DNA of 64,000 nucleotides from Parietaria judaica (lineage: Eukaryota; Streptophyta; Magnoliopsida; Rosales; Urticaceae): contig OX940863.1 of NCBI GenBank assembly GCA_954871525.1, positions 38,674,501 to 38,738,500 on the forward strand, written 5' to 3'. The notes beneath the pieces were generated by a model. That model ran no database searches. It was not told where the DNA came from and saw only the letters and a program-made list of their open reading frames with translations. This document shows, piece by piece, positions 50,533 to 62,679 of this stretch (position 1 is its first letter; each line of letters starts with the position of its first letter). The position numbers and the translations under genes were made by a program.

Positions 50533-51459
50533 ATGTCTAAAGGAGGGTTTGAGTCTCGCCGGGTGGTCAAGCCAATTCGATTGAGTTAGGAAATGCATTG
50601 CGTCGAGGAGACATTTAATATTGGAATGGAACGTTCGAAAGATTTTATCAATCGCATTCCCCACTTGACCTGAGACGAACCATATCCCCTGAAACGACGC
50701 GAGGTGCTTTTAGTTTCTGAGAGTCGGAGTCTCGCCACGGAGTCTGGAACACATGGCTGCGGAGGCGGTACTACCCCTTCATCCATACTTCAAAATTTTT
50801 TGCCAAGCGGTCAATTTAGAGCCCTACCAACTAGGGCCAGAGTCTTACAGAATTTTGTCAGGGTTAGCCATCATCTTTATCCGTTCCCAGGACCGGCTTC
50901 CAACTCCCCGCGAAATTTTGAAGCTTTACGGCCTAGTGAAGACGAAATTCCAATTCTATGTTCTTGACTCGTTGGATGATGACGAACCTCTCTATGTAGA
51001 CTACACGAAAGGAGTAAGCCGGTGTGGGCAATGCTTGACCGGCCCAACAAGCCAAGGTTCTCGAGGTGGATGGATCTTACCGCCTATTTCATGGGGCTGA
51101 GTGAGCTTGTGGACGAGGATTCTCTACGCGAGTGCGATTTGTTAACGGGTGAGCAAAAACTCAGGAATTTGCCCAAAGAGTTTTTATATGAAGATATCAA
51201 ATACTTCCGGGTGGAGGATGAAGCATGGAAGTATTTCCACAGCCACATGTGTTGCGGCATAGAAGCCCTTAAAGGGCACATGGGAATACATAGAGTTTTG
51301 AAAATCGAGGAAGAAGAGGAGCCTACCGACGCCAAACTTTGGGACCAAATAGAAATTTGGAAGAATTACCTCGAGCAGACATGTTTGTGGAGGGCTACTT
51401 CTCCTATGCCTAACGAACAATATAATCTCCTTTGTTCTAATTGGAAGACATATTATTAG
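50533..51459 (+). pseudogene. Transposase_28/gag-like transposon protein (right arm)
   Basis: Starts MSKGGFESRRVVKPIR. Two early stops (after IRLS and after HLT) and a frame change precede MAAEAVLPLHPYFKIF at 50753. From there QAVNLEPYQLGPESYRILSG, RLPTPREILKLYGLVK and FYVLDSLDDDEPLYVDYTK are read. Near 51018 a one-base shift moves to the frame open to 51459 (WMDLTAYFMGLSELVDEDSL, LPKEFLYEDIKYFRVEDEAW, ending CSNWKTYY). The N-terminal half fits plant gag-like/'putative gypsy type transposon' (Transposase_28-like) proteins. The acidic, tryptophan-containing C-terminal half I do not recognise. Much better preserved than the left copy. Confidence 0.65.
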
Positions 51460-51820
51460 TAGTTATATTACGACTGATTATAATCTCCTTTGTTCTAATT
51501 ATTAGTTATATTATTACCTTTTTAAGTACTATATGAACGTTATTATGTTTTTTTTATCATATTAATGTATCCGGCTTTTTGTGTTATGAACCATATTATT
51601 ATAATATATATGTTTCGTTTTTAGGTATATATATTTTCCGCCTTTTTTTTGTTTATATATCTTAATTATCCGCATGCATGTTAATTAAATTATTTAATTG
51701 TATATAAAATATTAATTAAATATAAGAAGAAGAAAAATAAAAATCCATAAGTAACGGAAAAAATCTGGAAAACCATCAAATAAAAAAAATACATTAACAC
51801 GATAGTGTTTTTTCATATTA
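51460..51820. other. AT-rich 3' flank of the right gag-like gene
   Basis: No coding signal; inverted match to 9.95-10.28 kb. TTATAATCTCCTTTGTTCTA is duplicated around 51420 and 51479. Confidence 0.5.
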
Positions 51821-52744
51821 AAGGCCGCGGTCCAAAAATCATGTAACCGCGGGTTGGTGTTTAGGGTTTAGGGTTTAGGATTTAAGGAGTTATATCAGCC
51901 GCGGTTATATTGAACCGGCCGCAATCTTCGTTGAAAAAACCGCGGCCTGTTGACTTCCACGTAACTAACACCGCAACTTCCCTACCGCCGGCTTCGTTGA
52001 AATTTTACGCTTATTACAATATATATGAGTACACAGTGCCGATCCTCCCACTTACGAAATTCTATTTGGACGTATGTAATTATCATCCGCGGTTTAATTT
52101 GGTAAGAAATGTCAAAATTATAAGTCGTTACAGTATATATGGCATTTTGTGTTTCGATCGTTTAGAGTACCCGTACGCAAATTATATATTTAAACCGATT
52201 TTAATTTATTTTATATAGATATATATATAGTCACACCAATTTATTAATTTAATGTTAGAAACAGATTATATAACCAATTAATATTGTTATCGTACGTAGC
52301 TAGCTAGTTATTATATATTGAGTCTATATAGCGCGTCCAACTTCGTCGTAACTCCTATATACAGTCAAGTAGTCATGTTCAATAATATTGTAATCATTAT
52401 AATTCTAAACCATAATTTGATTTATAAAATATTTACTTAGCTCTTTAATATACTATTTTTAAATCTTATTTATCTAAATATAGTCGATATAATTATAGCT
52501 ATATATAGTACTATATATATATATAGTACTTATATTTAAACCTTTACAAATAGCAAATCATGTACAGATCATGAATAATAATGATAAAATTATTAAAACA
52601 ACTCTTTTATTATTTACAATTAGTATTTACTTAAATATATATTTGTATTTAATATATCTAAAATTATCGTTAAATTTAAAGAAAAATGAAAGTTTTTGCA
52701 AAAGCCGAGATGTGACAGTTTCCAATCTGAAACGGCTTGAAACC

Positions 52745-52783
<39 letters not shown>

Positions 52784-54200
52784 ATAAGTAAAAAGCCAAT
52801 TTCCAATCTTAAATTTTGTTCCTATAAATATATCCTTAAAATTTGCTCGAAATATTAACAAACGATTTTTAGTTGTGATCATGAAACACGATCACCGCTG
52901 TTAAATTTGAAGCAACTTGAAAGAGCGGCCTCATAGCTTGCCAAGTAGCCTATATCGCGGTTTGTGCACAGGCACGTTGAAAATTTACGGCTATTACAAT
53001 TTTTATGCCGCGGTTTATGATAAAAAACGGCCAGTGACCACTAGAGACGGAATCGTCCGCCACGGCTAGAGGGGAAACCACGTATAGTTAAACGCGGCTA
53101 TTAAATTTATGTTAAGATGTTTCTTTAATTTATTAGCTGCAGTAGAGGATGTTCAGAAACAAGTGCAGCGTGTTCACGAATCAGAAAAAGAAACTTAGCA
53201 AAAAAAAAAAAAAAGCGAGCGTGAAATCTGTAACCAACGGTTTTTTTAGTTTTTTCACCGCGGCTATTTTTTTCACGAAAAAACCCAACACTTAGAAAAT
53301 TTTCCGAATGGTGCATAAGTTAAGTTGAGGGAATTATGTCGTAGTTGGTAAACATAAACCGCGGATTTATATCAAGACCAAAAAAGAGTTTTCTCGGCAA
53401 AATAATAGCCGAGGCTTATTTTTTATACTTACCATTGTGTTTTGGGGACATATGACGCGGCCAATGTATCTATAAGTCGTGGCTTTGTGTCAAGAAATTA
53501 AATTACTGACCGAACGGTATGTGACGCGGCATATTATTAACATATGCCGTGGTCTATATGCCATATCTAATACATGTACGTAGCGTTAACCGCGGCTTGT
53601 TTTTAAATATTGTTGTTATGATGTTGCTGCTTGTTTTTAGCCGCAGTTTATAAAGTTCAAAAGAAAAACCGCGACGTATACAAATCCGCAAAAGAAACTT
53701 AGCAAAAAAAAAAAATGTGAGCGGGAAGGCCTTAACCCGCGGTTTTAGAGACCATACGCCACGGCTAATGTCATCATGAAAGAACCCAACACTTAGAATA
53801 TTTTCTGAATGTTGCGTAAGTTGGGTTGAGGGAATTACGCCGCATTTATTCAATGTAAACCGCGGCTTTGTATCAAGACCAAAAAAAAATTTCTTGGTAA
53901 AATAAATAAATATATTTATGCCGGTGCATAGTAAATAATGTCATAGTTTGTTTTTACGTGTACCGTGGCCTAGTTGGTATAACCGCGGCGCTGAATTTGA
54001 ATAACGAGGCTTTAGCGCAAGACCAAAAATTAAACTCACTATAAATCTTCACGCTTTTGGAGGCGAATTTTAACCACCGCGGCCTCTGTGTTTTCTTCCT
54101 CCACATGTTTCTTACTCTAGTAAGCCGTTGTGGATTTATAATATCGCCGCAATTTTTTGCATATCCACGTCAGATTAGCCGAGGTTAATTTATAGGCATC
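51821..54200. repeat. CCGCGG motif array with AT-rich core, right arm
   Basis: About 14 exact cores in two blocks (51.82-52.09 and 53.0-54.2 kb) around an AT-rich, CCGCGG-free core (52.2-52.88 kb). The ~180-bp sub-unit with CCCAACACTTAGAA and GAAACTTAGCAAAAAA recurs at 53.16-53.33 and 53.69-53.84 kb. Inverted counterpart of 7.73-9.91 kb. Confidence 0.72.
51859..51879 (+). repeat. Plant telomere-like motif, (TTTAGGG) x2-3
   Basis: Short interstitial run of TTTAGGG. Related copies are at 9787-9801 (reverse) and about 33476-33489. It recurs at the same place in each array copy, so it is part of the repeat rather than a telomere relic. Confidence 0.7.
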
Positions 54201-54249
54201 CGCGGCCTTTTAAGCTTAGCAGCATTTATTTCACTTTCCCTCCTTTTCC

Positions 54250-54951
54250 TTCATTTGTTTTTTTTTTCCCTCTCTCTCTCTCTTTTCCCTCTCTCGCTAT
54301 TCTGTTGGCCCCCTTCAACAGCCACCATCGCGACCACATCCGTCGTCGCCATATCCGATGTCGGAAAGTCCTTCTTCACTCTCTCTCTCTCTCTCCCTCC
54401 CTCCCTCTCACTCTCTCTCTCCCTCCCTCCCTCCGGCCAGCTATAGCACATTCTAACCGCAGTCTACTGCTACCATCACCGTTGTGAGGTAAGGATTGAT
54501 AATAACCGCGAGGGTTTGAATGTGTGAATCAAGTTTTGTTTTTTTGAATGTCTTTTAGGCTTCCTATATTGGGAATGTTGATTGGTCTTTGGTTGATGAA
54601 TAAAGGTTTGTTTTTTTTTAGAATGCCATTTATATTTCGTTTATTTGGAGTGTTATTTTATGTTTTGTGAAGTTGATAAGGAGATTAATTAATTAGTTTT
54701 GTGTATTGGGAATGTTAATTAATTAGTTTCATTTATTGGGAATTAATTAATTATGTTAAGTGTTGTGCAGTTGATAATGAGATTTATTGTTTATTGGGAA
54801 TATTATTAGGTTGATTTAATTGGGAATGTTATTTTAAGTTTTGTGAATTATGTTAATTTAACTTTTGTTAAGTTGATAATGGGAATAATGTTAATTAGTT
54901 ATAAATATTTATTATGAATTATGATATGGTCTTAGGTACCACGATATCAAT
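54250..54951 (+). promoter_or_regulatory. CT-rich leader, 5' UTR exon and first intron of the right Transposase_24 gene
   Basis: 54.25-54.44 kb is CT-rich with CTCTCTCT runs around CCACCATCGCGACCACATCC. A donor GTAAGG follows GTTGTGAG at about 54488, and an acceptor TTAG precedes the ATG at 54952. CT-rich leaders are common near plant transcription starts. A 63-codon frame here is low-complexity. Confidence 0.5.
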
Positions 54952-57102
54952 ATGTCGCAAGATTCCGATAATGAGTACGTAGAAGAGTATATAGCGTCGC
55001 AACCACGACCAAGTCTATCGCCAAAGTGCGACATTCCGACGACCTCAAAGAGTGCCAGTTCGTTAATTTAATTTTTATATGATATTAATTATGTTTAGTA
55101 TTGGTTACATTAATGCATGGTTGTTAGATAATTAGGAGCGTCGCAAACACGACGAAGTCTATTGCCACAACGCGACAATCAGACGACCTCAAAGAGTGCC
55201 AGTGCATTAATTCAATTGTTATATGGTATTAATATATGTTTAAAATTTGTTGAATTAATATTATGTCTGCATGGTGGTTAAATAATTAGAAGCGTCGCAA
55301 CCACTTGAAAATCTATCGCTACCGCGCGACAATGCGAGGACCTCAAAGAGTGACGGTGCGTTAATTAAATTGTTATATGATATTAATTATGTTTAAAATT
55401 TGTTTCATATATATTATATATGCATGGTGGTTAAATTACTAGGAGCGTCGCAACCATGACAAAGTCTATCTCCACTGCGCAACAATGCGAGGACCTCAAA
55501 GAGTGATGGTCCGTTAATTATATTGTTATATGCTATTAATAATGTTTAATTTTTTTTTCATTAATATTATGTAAGCATGGTGGTTATATAATATGGAGCG
55601 TCGAACACACGACAAAGTCTATCACCACCGCGCGACAATACGAGGACTTCAAAGAGTGACGGTGCGTTAATTAAATTGTTATATGATATTAATTATGTTT
55701 AAAATTTGTTTCATTAATATTATGTGTGCATGGTTGTTAAATAACACTATTAATAAATATATATATATAGGTATTGACTTATTGATTAAGAAACATGTAC
55801 CTCGAAGAAAAGTTGTAGTCTCAAATGGAAAAAGAAAAACCACGAATATGTTGAGAGTTAATAAAGTAAGAGATAAAGGTATGAAAATACCGGTGAAATT
55901 TGATGCAAAGTGGCAACCAAGGAAAGGTGGGCAGAATGCTAATGAGCCACATTGGCGTGCTTGCTCGGGATTTAATTCTGATTTCCGGGCCGAATTGGAG
56001 AAATAAGGTACATGGCCCCGTGAAAAAACAAATATGGGATGAAGTAAAACAAGGATTTTAAGTTCCATATGGGTTCAAAAAAGCTTGTCTTAAGAGTGTC
56101 GGTGAATCGGCAAAGGGTTTTTGGCATGATTTAAATGCATTCTGCGTCCAACCCAATATCAATGACGAAGACATCCTCGAGCGGCCTGAGGTTGTTAAGG
56201 TGTATTACTCGAGCATCACCGATGTACATTGGAAGGATTTCATCCACAAAATACAAAGTGATGAGTTCAAAGAAATCTTCTAACGCAACAAAAAAGCGCG
56301 AGCACAAGTCGAATACCTATGTAGAGAAGGTCGTGCTGGATACCGAGCATTCGATCAAAAACATGTAAGTCATCAAAAATAAGTTTACTCATCATAAATT
56401 TATATTTTAATTTTGCAACAGATTTTTCACTTGTCTTTTATTATAAGTTTGACGAAACTAGAGAATGGGCTTCTCGGTCTGAGTTATGGGTGGAGATGAG
56501 AACAACCGAGGACGGGGAACTAGAAGATCCTAGTTTAGAACCTGTCGTGCAAAAAATCGTAAGTATCAATCGTGCATGCATGTTTTTAAATAAATAAATG
56601 TTTAGTTATATATTTTTATTTAATTTATGGCGTTCACAGAACCAATTGGCCGCATCGGCGGAAAATGGCGAATGGGAGCCTGATGAGGAGGACGATGTGT
56701 TGTCTAGAGCATTGGGTAGGAAAGGACATCCTGGTCGGCTCTGCGGGCAATCCAAATATGTCTCACATGAGCAATATTTCCACACTCCAATTGATGAGTA
56801 CTCGAAGAAGGAGGTTTCAACTTTGCGATGGAAAATGGAAGAACAAGGAGAACACATCAACCACTTTGGAGGCCAAAGTGGCTGATATGGATGTCTTGAA
56901 GGCTAAGGTGAGTCAATTAGAAATTATGCAGGCTCAATTTTCAGAATTTTTAAAAGCGAGTGCGCAAAATCACCGGGTAAACTATGAAGTTTCTCCACAA
57001 AATCACCGGGTAAACGATGAAGTTTCTCCACTAAGTAATGAATATACAATTTCTATATCACCGCGGTACGGGTTTCAAAAAATGCCGAACGAGCTGTGCT
57101 AA
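54952..57102 (+). pseudogene. CACTA-type Transposase_24 protein, 3' truncated (right arm)
   Basis: ATG at 54952 gives MSQDSDNEYVEEYIASQPRP without the TAG of the left copy. Five repeated exon modules follow, then LIKKHVPRRKVVV, MKIPVKFDAKWQP and the main Transposase_24 block (FKKACLKSVGESAKGFWHDL, WKDFIHKIQSDEF) with one frameshift after FRAELEK and stops. Donor GTAAGT is at 56365. The next exon gives SRSELWVEMRTTEDGELEDP, with donor at 56559. After acceptor CACAG (56639) come DDVLSRALGRKGHPGR and a coiled coil (LEAKVADMDVLKAKVSQLE). The duplicated segment QNHRVN(Y/D)EVSP (56968-57030) is followed by unrelated sequence. The DUF8039 and Ulp1 parts seen on the left are missing. Confidence 0.75.
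54994..55680 (+). repeat. Five tandem exon-like modules (~153 bp) in the right Transposase_24 gene
   Basis: Modules begin with GCGTCG(C)AA at 54994, 55138, 55292, 55445 and 55598 (spacing 144, 154, 153 and 153 bp). Exon-like parts end near CTCAAAGAGTG; AT-rich parts contain TATATGATATTAATTATG. The left arm has four; its last (AACACAC variant) pairs with the fifth here, so one internal module was gained or lost. Confidence 0.7.
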
Positions 57103-57800
57103 CAAATATTAAAGCCCAGGCGTAATATTTTAAAGGCCGCGGCTAATAATAAAAATAAACACCGGCTAAATTAAATAATAACCGCGGCCTTTGTTATATT
57201 TTCAATTGGCACCTTAGCATTATCCATTGTAATTTTGTAAGAGAGAGAACATTAAAAAATCAAACCGCCGCAGGGTTTTTGTTAAAAAAAAAAAACTCAT
57301 TTTTTTAATCAAGTGGCGGCTTTTTTAAAAAAGCCACTGCTTTTTTCAAGCATTACAACAGCAAATTTTCCGTCTTACCGTGGTTTAATAGTTCAATAGG
57401 GCCGCGGTTATGTTTTAGGATATGTCGCAGTTACGTTTAAAACCATAACGCGGTTATGAGTTACAAAAAGCCGCGGTTGGTTTTCATTAACCCATATATT
57501 TTGCTGACTCAAAGCTGTGGCTAATGTTATCACTTTGCTGCCGCGGTTATATCGCAAATACATTTTAACAACATAACGCGGTTATAGTTTACTAACGCCG
57601 TGGTTAAGCTGCGTGTAACCCACAAATTCGCTAACACATAAGCCGCGTTATTGTATAACTAGTTCACCATGGTTATGGTCAGCGAAACACCGTTGTTAAA
57701 AAAAACACCAAGCCGCGGTATAATTTACTAGAACACCGCTGTTATAAAAAAACCGCAGCCGCGGTACAATTTACTAGGATACCGTACAAAAAAATAGGGA
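57060..57800. repeat. CCGCGG motif array, outer right arm
   Basis: Eight exact cores (about 57062-57767) and many variants, with closer spacing than elsewhere. Inverted match to 2.38-2.85 kb, including the edge AATTTACTAGGATACCGTAC ... AAAAAATAGGGAT. A copia element starts a few bases further out (57807). Includes the inverted F-box 5' vestige at about 57.20-57.25 kb. Confidence 0.72.
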
Positions 57801-57806
57801 TCAACA

Positions 57807-60767
57807 TGTTGGAAATCGGGGTTTGATTCTCGACTCCATTACTACGAAATATGCCTCCGAGCCGTCCCGGTAACATTTAAAAATTATTTTAAAGCAGATA
57901 ACTTGTTATCGTAACGGCACGGATATCGGGTAATAACCATTTTAACAAGATCCGATAAATATTACATATTTATTATTCACAACTCATTATTAATATCATG
58001 GTCGCAATAAGAAATAAATAGAAAGCGGTAAATGTTTGCATTTATTGACCCAATGCATAAGGCCGTACCTCAGTTGACGTTTCTGGCTGCGTACTCTGAA
58101 GTTTGGCAGGGCTCCGCCGGTGCTGAGGGAATCACCCGTGATCTTCCGGGATATTCTCCTGGACTCCTCGTACCGAAGCGTGCGCTTCGCCGGCAGGACT
58201 CCGTCGCAAAATTTAACTGAGGTTCTTTTGAAGCTTCCGGAGAAAAAGTCTCCTAAGCCGAACTAGAAAAGAGATCAGAGGCAGAAAACTCGCAGACCCT
58301 TGAGAGAGAGGGAGAGCTCCTTGAGGGAAACACCCGTGATCTTCCCATGTGGGCCTGTATAATATAGTCCACACGAGTTTGACCTAGCTAGGGTTTAATA
58401 TTTGCGGCATAAGTACCTAAAGTTTGGTACTTTGGCAAAAACCCTAAAATCAATCTTATCCTTTAGATCGGAAATGATTTAATATCAACCGTAGGATTAA
58501 GATGATTGATTTTTGACCTAACCCTAATTCGAAAATAGTAGCTTGGTGACCAAGCTTAGGGTTTTCGAATTTGACCTAATTAATTGTATCCGTTAGATCG
58601 GTTTAAGATTTAATCTTTACCGTCGGATTGGAAATTAATTAATCATATATGTAATATCTAAAGAGCCCAGAGATCATAACAAGACATATGTGTCCTTAAA
58701 CAAGATATTTTATCCATTTGTAAAAGATTATGATATGTCATTGAATAATGATGATACTTATTATGTTAATCTTATTATAGTTTCTGGTAGAGTAAAATAG
58801 AATGTTTGTTTCCTTAGTTCATAAAGGATGCAATTATGTTATTATTATCACAACAGAGTCAATGTGAGGAAGAATTAATAATCATAATAAATGAACTTAA
58901 AATGTCCGTGACCTGATCAACTGGGTGGGAGCCCATTAATCGTATAAGGTCATTAATGTGACTAAGTGACAATCCTATTCTGGATTTTGTGTGTGTCACA
59001 CTCATTAGAAGTGCATTAAGTATGAAGTGTCTTCGTACTGGACTAGACCTGACTTAAACTCCGGAAGTTATCCTATAAGACCGTCACTGATAACTTGGAT
59101 TTGAGTCACTAGTAGATGATCAAATGGATATTCGATCTAAGTCCTGAGTGTTCTTGAGTCCGAGCTACTGGCTTGATTGTTCTTTGATTTAACCGTTAAA
59201 GAACACAATAAATTACCATTGTTCCCAACACTATTATTTTGGGAACATGATAGTCAGCAGTAAGGGTAGGTTGATCATAGACATGGGCATCACACAGCTC
59301 TCTTCAGAGTGATGATGATTCCCTTGATTGTCGGTGGTGAGAAGTGAGAGGTACCCGTGCGCAATTTATGAATCGAAACCATAAGTGGGTAACTCATAAT
59401 ATTACTGACCGAGTCAAGGATGAAAATGCAATGAGGGGCATAACCGTAGAAACCGCCTGTTCGTGTGTGGATCATCAAGTGAAAGATCAATAACCCGAAT
59501 TTGATTGTATCAATGGACACCCTGCTGTTATAAAGGGAATAATATATACCGTATCACTAAAGAGTGCAGCCTCGGGTCTATAGTGGAATCACTTCGCGGT
59601 TTGACGAACAACTAGCAGTTCGTTGGAGCTTAAGTGATACGGGTCCATGGTCCCCAGGATAGCTCCGTAACGGATGATACGTACGTGATTAAAATACATT
59701 CTGGATAATGTTTAATCATTTGGCTAGACTTATAAAACTGAAAGGTCTGTGGCAGACGTTAGATAATTTTATCGTCAGCGTGGCAAAAGTACCATATCTT
59801 GGTGCACGAAATTAACTGATAAAAGAAAGTTAGAATTTAGATTTTCTATCAGAACCATGTTGTTAGAAATTAAATTCTAAGCAACTGTGCTTTTTGAACA
59901 AAGTCATTTCAACTTACGGTTTGTGATTTATGGATTTTCTAAGTTTGTGCTCGGTTCGATAAACTATGAAATTAAATCACATGTCACGAATTTAAATGAT
60001 GGTGTGGCAGCATGACATTTCAATGTGTGATATTGAGATCAGGAATTATTAATATAATTTAATTATTTGGATTTAATTATTAATATCTTATTAATAATTA
60101 ATGGATTTATATTAATAATAATATATATATTTAATTATATATATATATTGTGTAAATCGATGTGGGCCTGCATAATCTAGTCCACACGAGTTTGACCTAG
60201 CTAGGGTTTAATATTTGTGGCATAAGTACCTAAAGTTTGGTATTTTGAAAACTCGAGCTCTCCCTCTCTCTCAAGGGTCTGCGAGTTTTCTGCCTATGAT
60301 CTCTTTTCTTGTTCGGCTTAGGAGACTTTTTCTCCGGAAGCTTCAAAAGAACCTCAGTTAAATTTTGCGACGGAGTCCTGCCAGCGAAGCCCACGCTTCG
60401 GTACGAGGAGTCCAGGAGAATATCCCGGAAGATCACGGGTGTTTCCCTCAGCACCGGCGGAGCCCTGCCGAACTTCAGAGTCCGCAGCCAGAAACGTCAA
60501 CTGAGGTACGGCCTTATGCATTGGGTCAATAAATGCAAACATTTACCGCTTTCTATTTATTTCTTATTTCGACTATGATATTAATAATGAGTTGTGAATA
60601 TTAAATATGTAATATTTATCGGATCTTGTTAAAATGGTTATTATCCGATATCCGTGCCGTTACGATAACAAGTTTTCTGCTTTAAAATAATTTTTAAATG
60701 TTACCGGGACGGCTCGGAGGCATATTTTTTGGTAATGGAGTCGAGAATCAAACCTTGATTTCCAACA
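57807..60767 (+). repeat. Rearranged copia LTR with mirrored ends
   Basis: 2961 bp, TGTTGGAAATC ... GATTTCCAACA. The first ~530 bp are the reverse complement of the last ~530 bp (for example the GCATTTATTGACCCAATGCA block at 58.04 kb and its mirror at 60.52 kb). A plus-oriented U3 start (GACATATGTGTCCTTAAAC, about 58.68 kb) lies inside. A second piece (58.34-58.66 kb) shares GTCCACACGAGTTTGACC with 60.18 kb. So the structure is a plus LTR (~58.67-60.77 kb) preceded by an inverted U5/R copy and a displaced middle segment. Related to the LTRs at 15.2, 23.2 and 26.8 kb. Confidence 0.75.
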
Positions 60768-60769
60768 AT

Positions 60770-60782
60770 TGGTATCAGAGCC
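60770..60782 (+). promoter_or_regulatory. Primer-binding site (initiator tRNA-Met type)
   Basis: TGGTATCAGAGCC two bases after the LTR end CCAACA. This is the standard minus-strand priming site of plant Ty1/copia elements and fixes the element's orientation as plus. Confidence 0.95.
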
Positions 60783-60929
60783 ATAGTTCAAGGATAAATA
60801 ATTACGTAATTTAATTTAACGGTTTAAAGAACGAATTACTTGATGAATAAATTAATATTTTAAAATTGAAATTTTTGAATTTCTAGATATTTTAAATATT
60901 AATTTAAAATTAGAAATATTACCCGACCC

Positions 60930-61320
60930 GAATACCCAACCCGTAGGCTAGGGTTCGCTCGCAGCGAACCTAGTGGGTGGCCGAGCTGGTATCCAGCCCG
61001 AGGGTCTCGGGCCAAGCCCACAGGGAGCGAGCAAGGGCTGCTCGCTGCAACCCGTGGGCCATGCGCCTGGCCAGGCCCAAGCCCAGGGCAAGGGCGCTGC
61101 CTGGCAGCGCCAAGGGCCTCGGACTTGAGCTCGGGTAGCACGGTGCCTGGCAGCGCCAAGGGCCTCGGACTTGAGCTCGGGTAGCACGGCGCCTGGCAGC
61201 GTAATGGGCCTATAGGCTCACAGCGCTAGCAGCGTTCTGCCCTGCCCTTCCCGAGCCCTGGCCAGGGCAAATCCACGGCACGTGGGCCCGGGCTTAAGCC
61301 CGGAATGCCCACGTGCAATT
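60930..61320 (+). other. GC-rich leader block with a ~51-bp duplication
   Basis: Strongly GC-rich in contrast to the rest of the window. A segment with AAGGGCCTCGGACTTGAGCT is repeated in tandem (about 61108-61210). Several short palindromes (GGGCCCGGGCTTAAGCCCGG region, interrupted) suggest strong RNA structure in the leader. The 79- and 86-codon minus-strand frames arise from this composition. Confidence 0.65.
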
Positions 61321-62679
61321 TTTTTTTAATTAGGGCCGGATTTTTTAATCCGACCCGGTACCCGTGGATTAAATAAATAAAATATTAATTATTATTTTTG
61401 AAATTAATAAATTATGAATTAAATTAATTATCTTTAATTAATTAGAAATAAAATATGGATGTTATTTCTGGATAAATAACATTGTTTTATTTTATAAAAT
61501 TCATAAAATTAAATATGGATATTATTTAATACTTAAATAATATTGTCTTATTTAATATTAAAATATGAATGATAATTCTTTGGAATGATATCATTTACAT
61601 ATTTTTATATTTCATAAAAAATTCTTAATATGGCCTAAAATCGATTTAATGATAATTCTTTTAGAATAAGTATCATTAATATCTTATTATAAATATTCAT
61701 CATAGATATAATTTGTTATAACCTATTTTCATAACCCGTAAACATAGTGTCTATGTTTTGATAATTATTAATATGTCGAAAATAAGATAGACATAAATTA
61801 TAAAGAGTAAATGTGAAAGTTGTTATTACTAGTCGAAAAAATCTCAATCATACGATCTTGTCTAAGGAAGAGGGAATCAAAAGTGGGGCCGGTTCACCAT
61901 CCACTTCTGGGTGACCGGTTAGGACCCCTCCCATCTACCTGGAGAAAGTATGAATTGACCTATCACTACCGACGAAATAATAAACACTATAAATAAAGGG
62001 CCTTGTTAAGTCGAAATATAAACTTTTAATGTGTCATTAATAGAAAGTTTATAATAAGTTTTAAATAACTTAATATTTAAAAATGTTATTTAATAAAACC
62101 ATGGCAAGTATAGAATAAATCAAATGGTCTCCATAATTACTGTCACAAGGTCTGCTGACCACACCGCCTCGAGTCACCCTAGTATGTCCATTCCCTAAGG
62201 AAGGTGTGCTTGTGGAAGGTTTGACACCGTGATAGTTCCAAAAGAATATGGGGACGGAGGAATCTTGGAAATGGACCGCGAGTCACCCTGGAGTGACCAT
62301 TCCCTAAGGACGACGTTTCCAAGAGGATCCCGAGAACCGAAAATAATGGGTTAAGCTTGCACGGAAGTTGGTGCTTCCCGACCGTCTATGGTGATAGTTA
62401 ATAATCATAGAGAACTTTGGTGGTTCTTGTTATGAATATTAATTAAGTTTATGACTAAAACTTAGTTTAACCAAACTACACGGTTGATACCGCGAGTCAC
62501 CCTGGAGTGACCATGCCACTAAGGACGGCAACGACGTGTACATTCGGTTAAATTATCACGAAATAGTTAAAGGTTTTATTTAACGTTTTTCCCAGAACAT
62601 GTTTGCATCATGTAACTATTTCAAAAAAAAATTCAAAAAACATTCTACCTATAATAAAGTTTAATAAGTTTCTTTTTCA
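61321..62679 (+). other. Non-coding leader of the copia element
   Basis: AT-rich, no gag frame. A motif CGAGTCACCCTGGAGTGACC followed by AT(T/G)CC(C/A)(C)TAAGGA occurs near 62278 and 62494, with a variant at about 62170 (CGAGTCACCCTAGTATGTCC). The core GAGTCACCCTGGAGTGAC is an imperfect inverted repeat. Confidence 0.6.

Noticed and set aside
51859..51879. Relic of a telomere fusion
   Set aside because: Only two to three repeats, at the same relative place in every array copy, so it is part of the repeat block.
58032..60578. 62-codon frames beginning MFAFIDPMHKAVPQL on both strands
   Set aside because: They lie in the mirrored ends of the copia LTR (U5/R) and are translations of the same non-coding segment.
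60899..61187. Minus-strand Pro/Ala/Gly-rich frames
   Set aside because: They reflect the GC-rich leader of the copia element and contain the tandem duplication twice. No protein family is seen.
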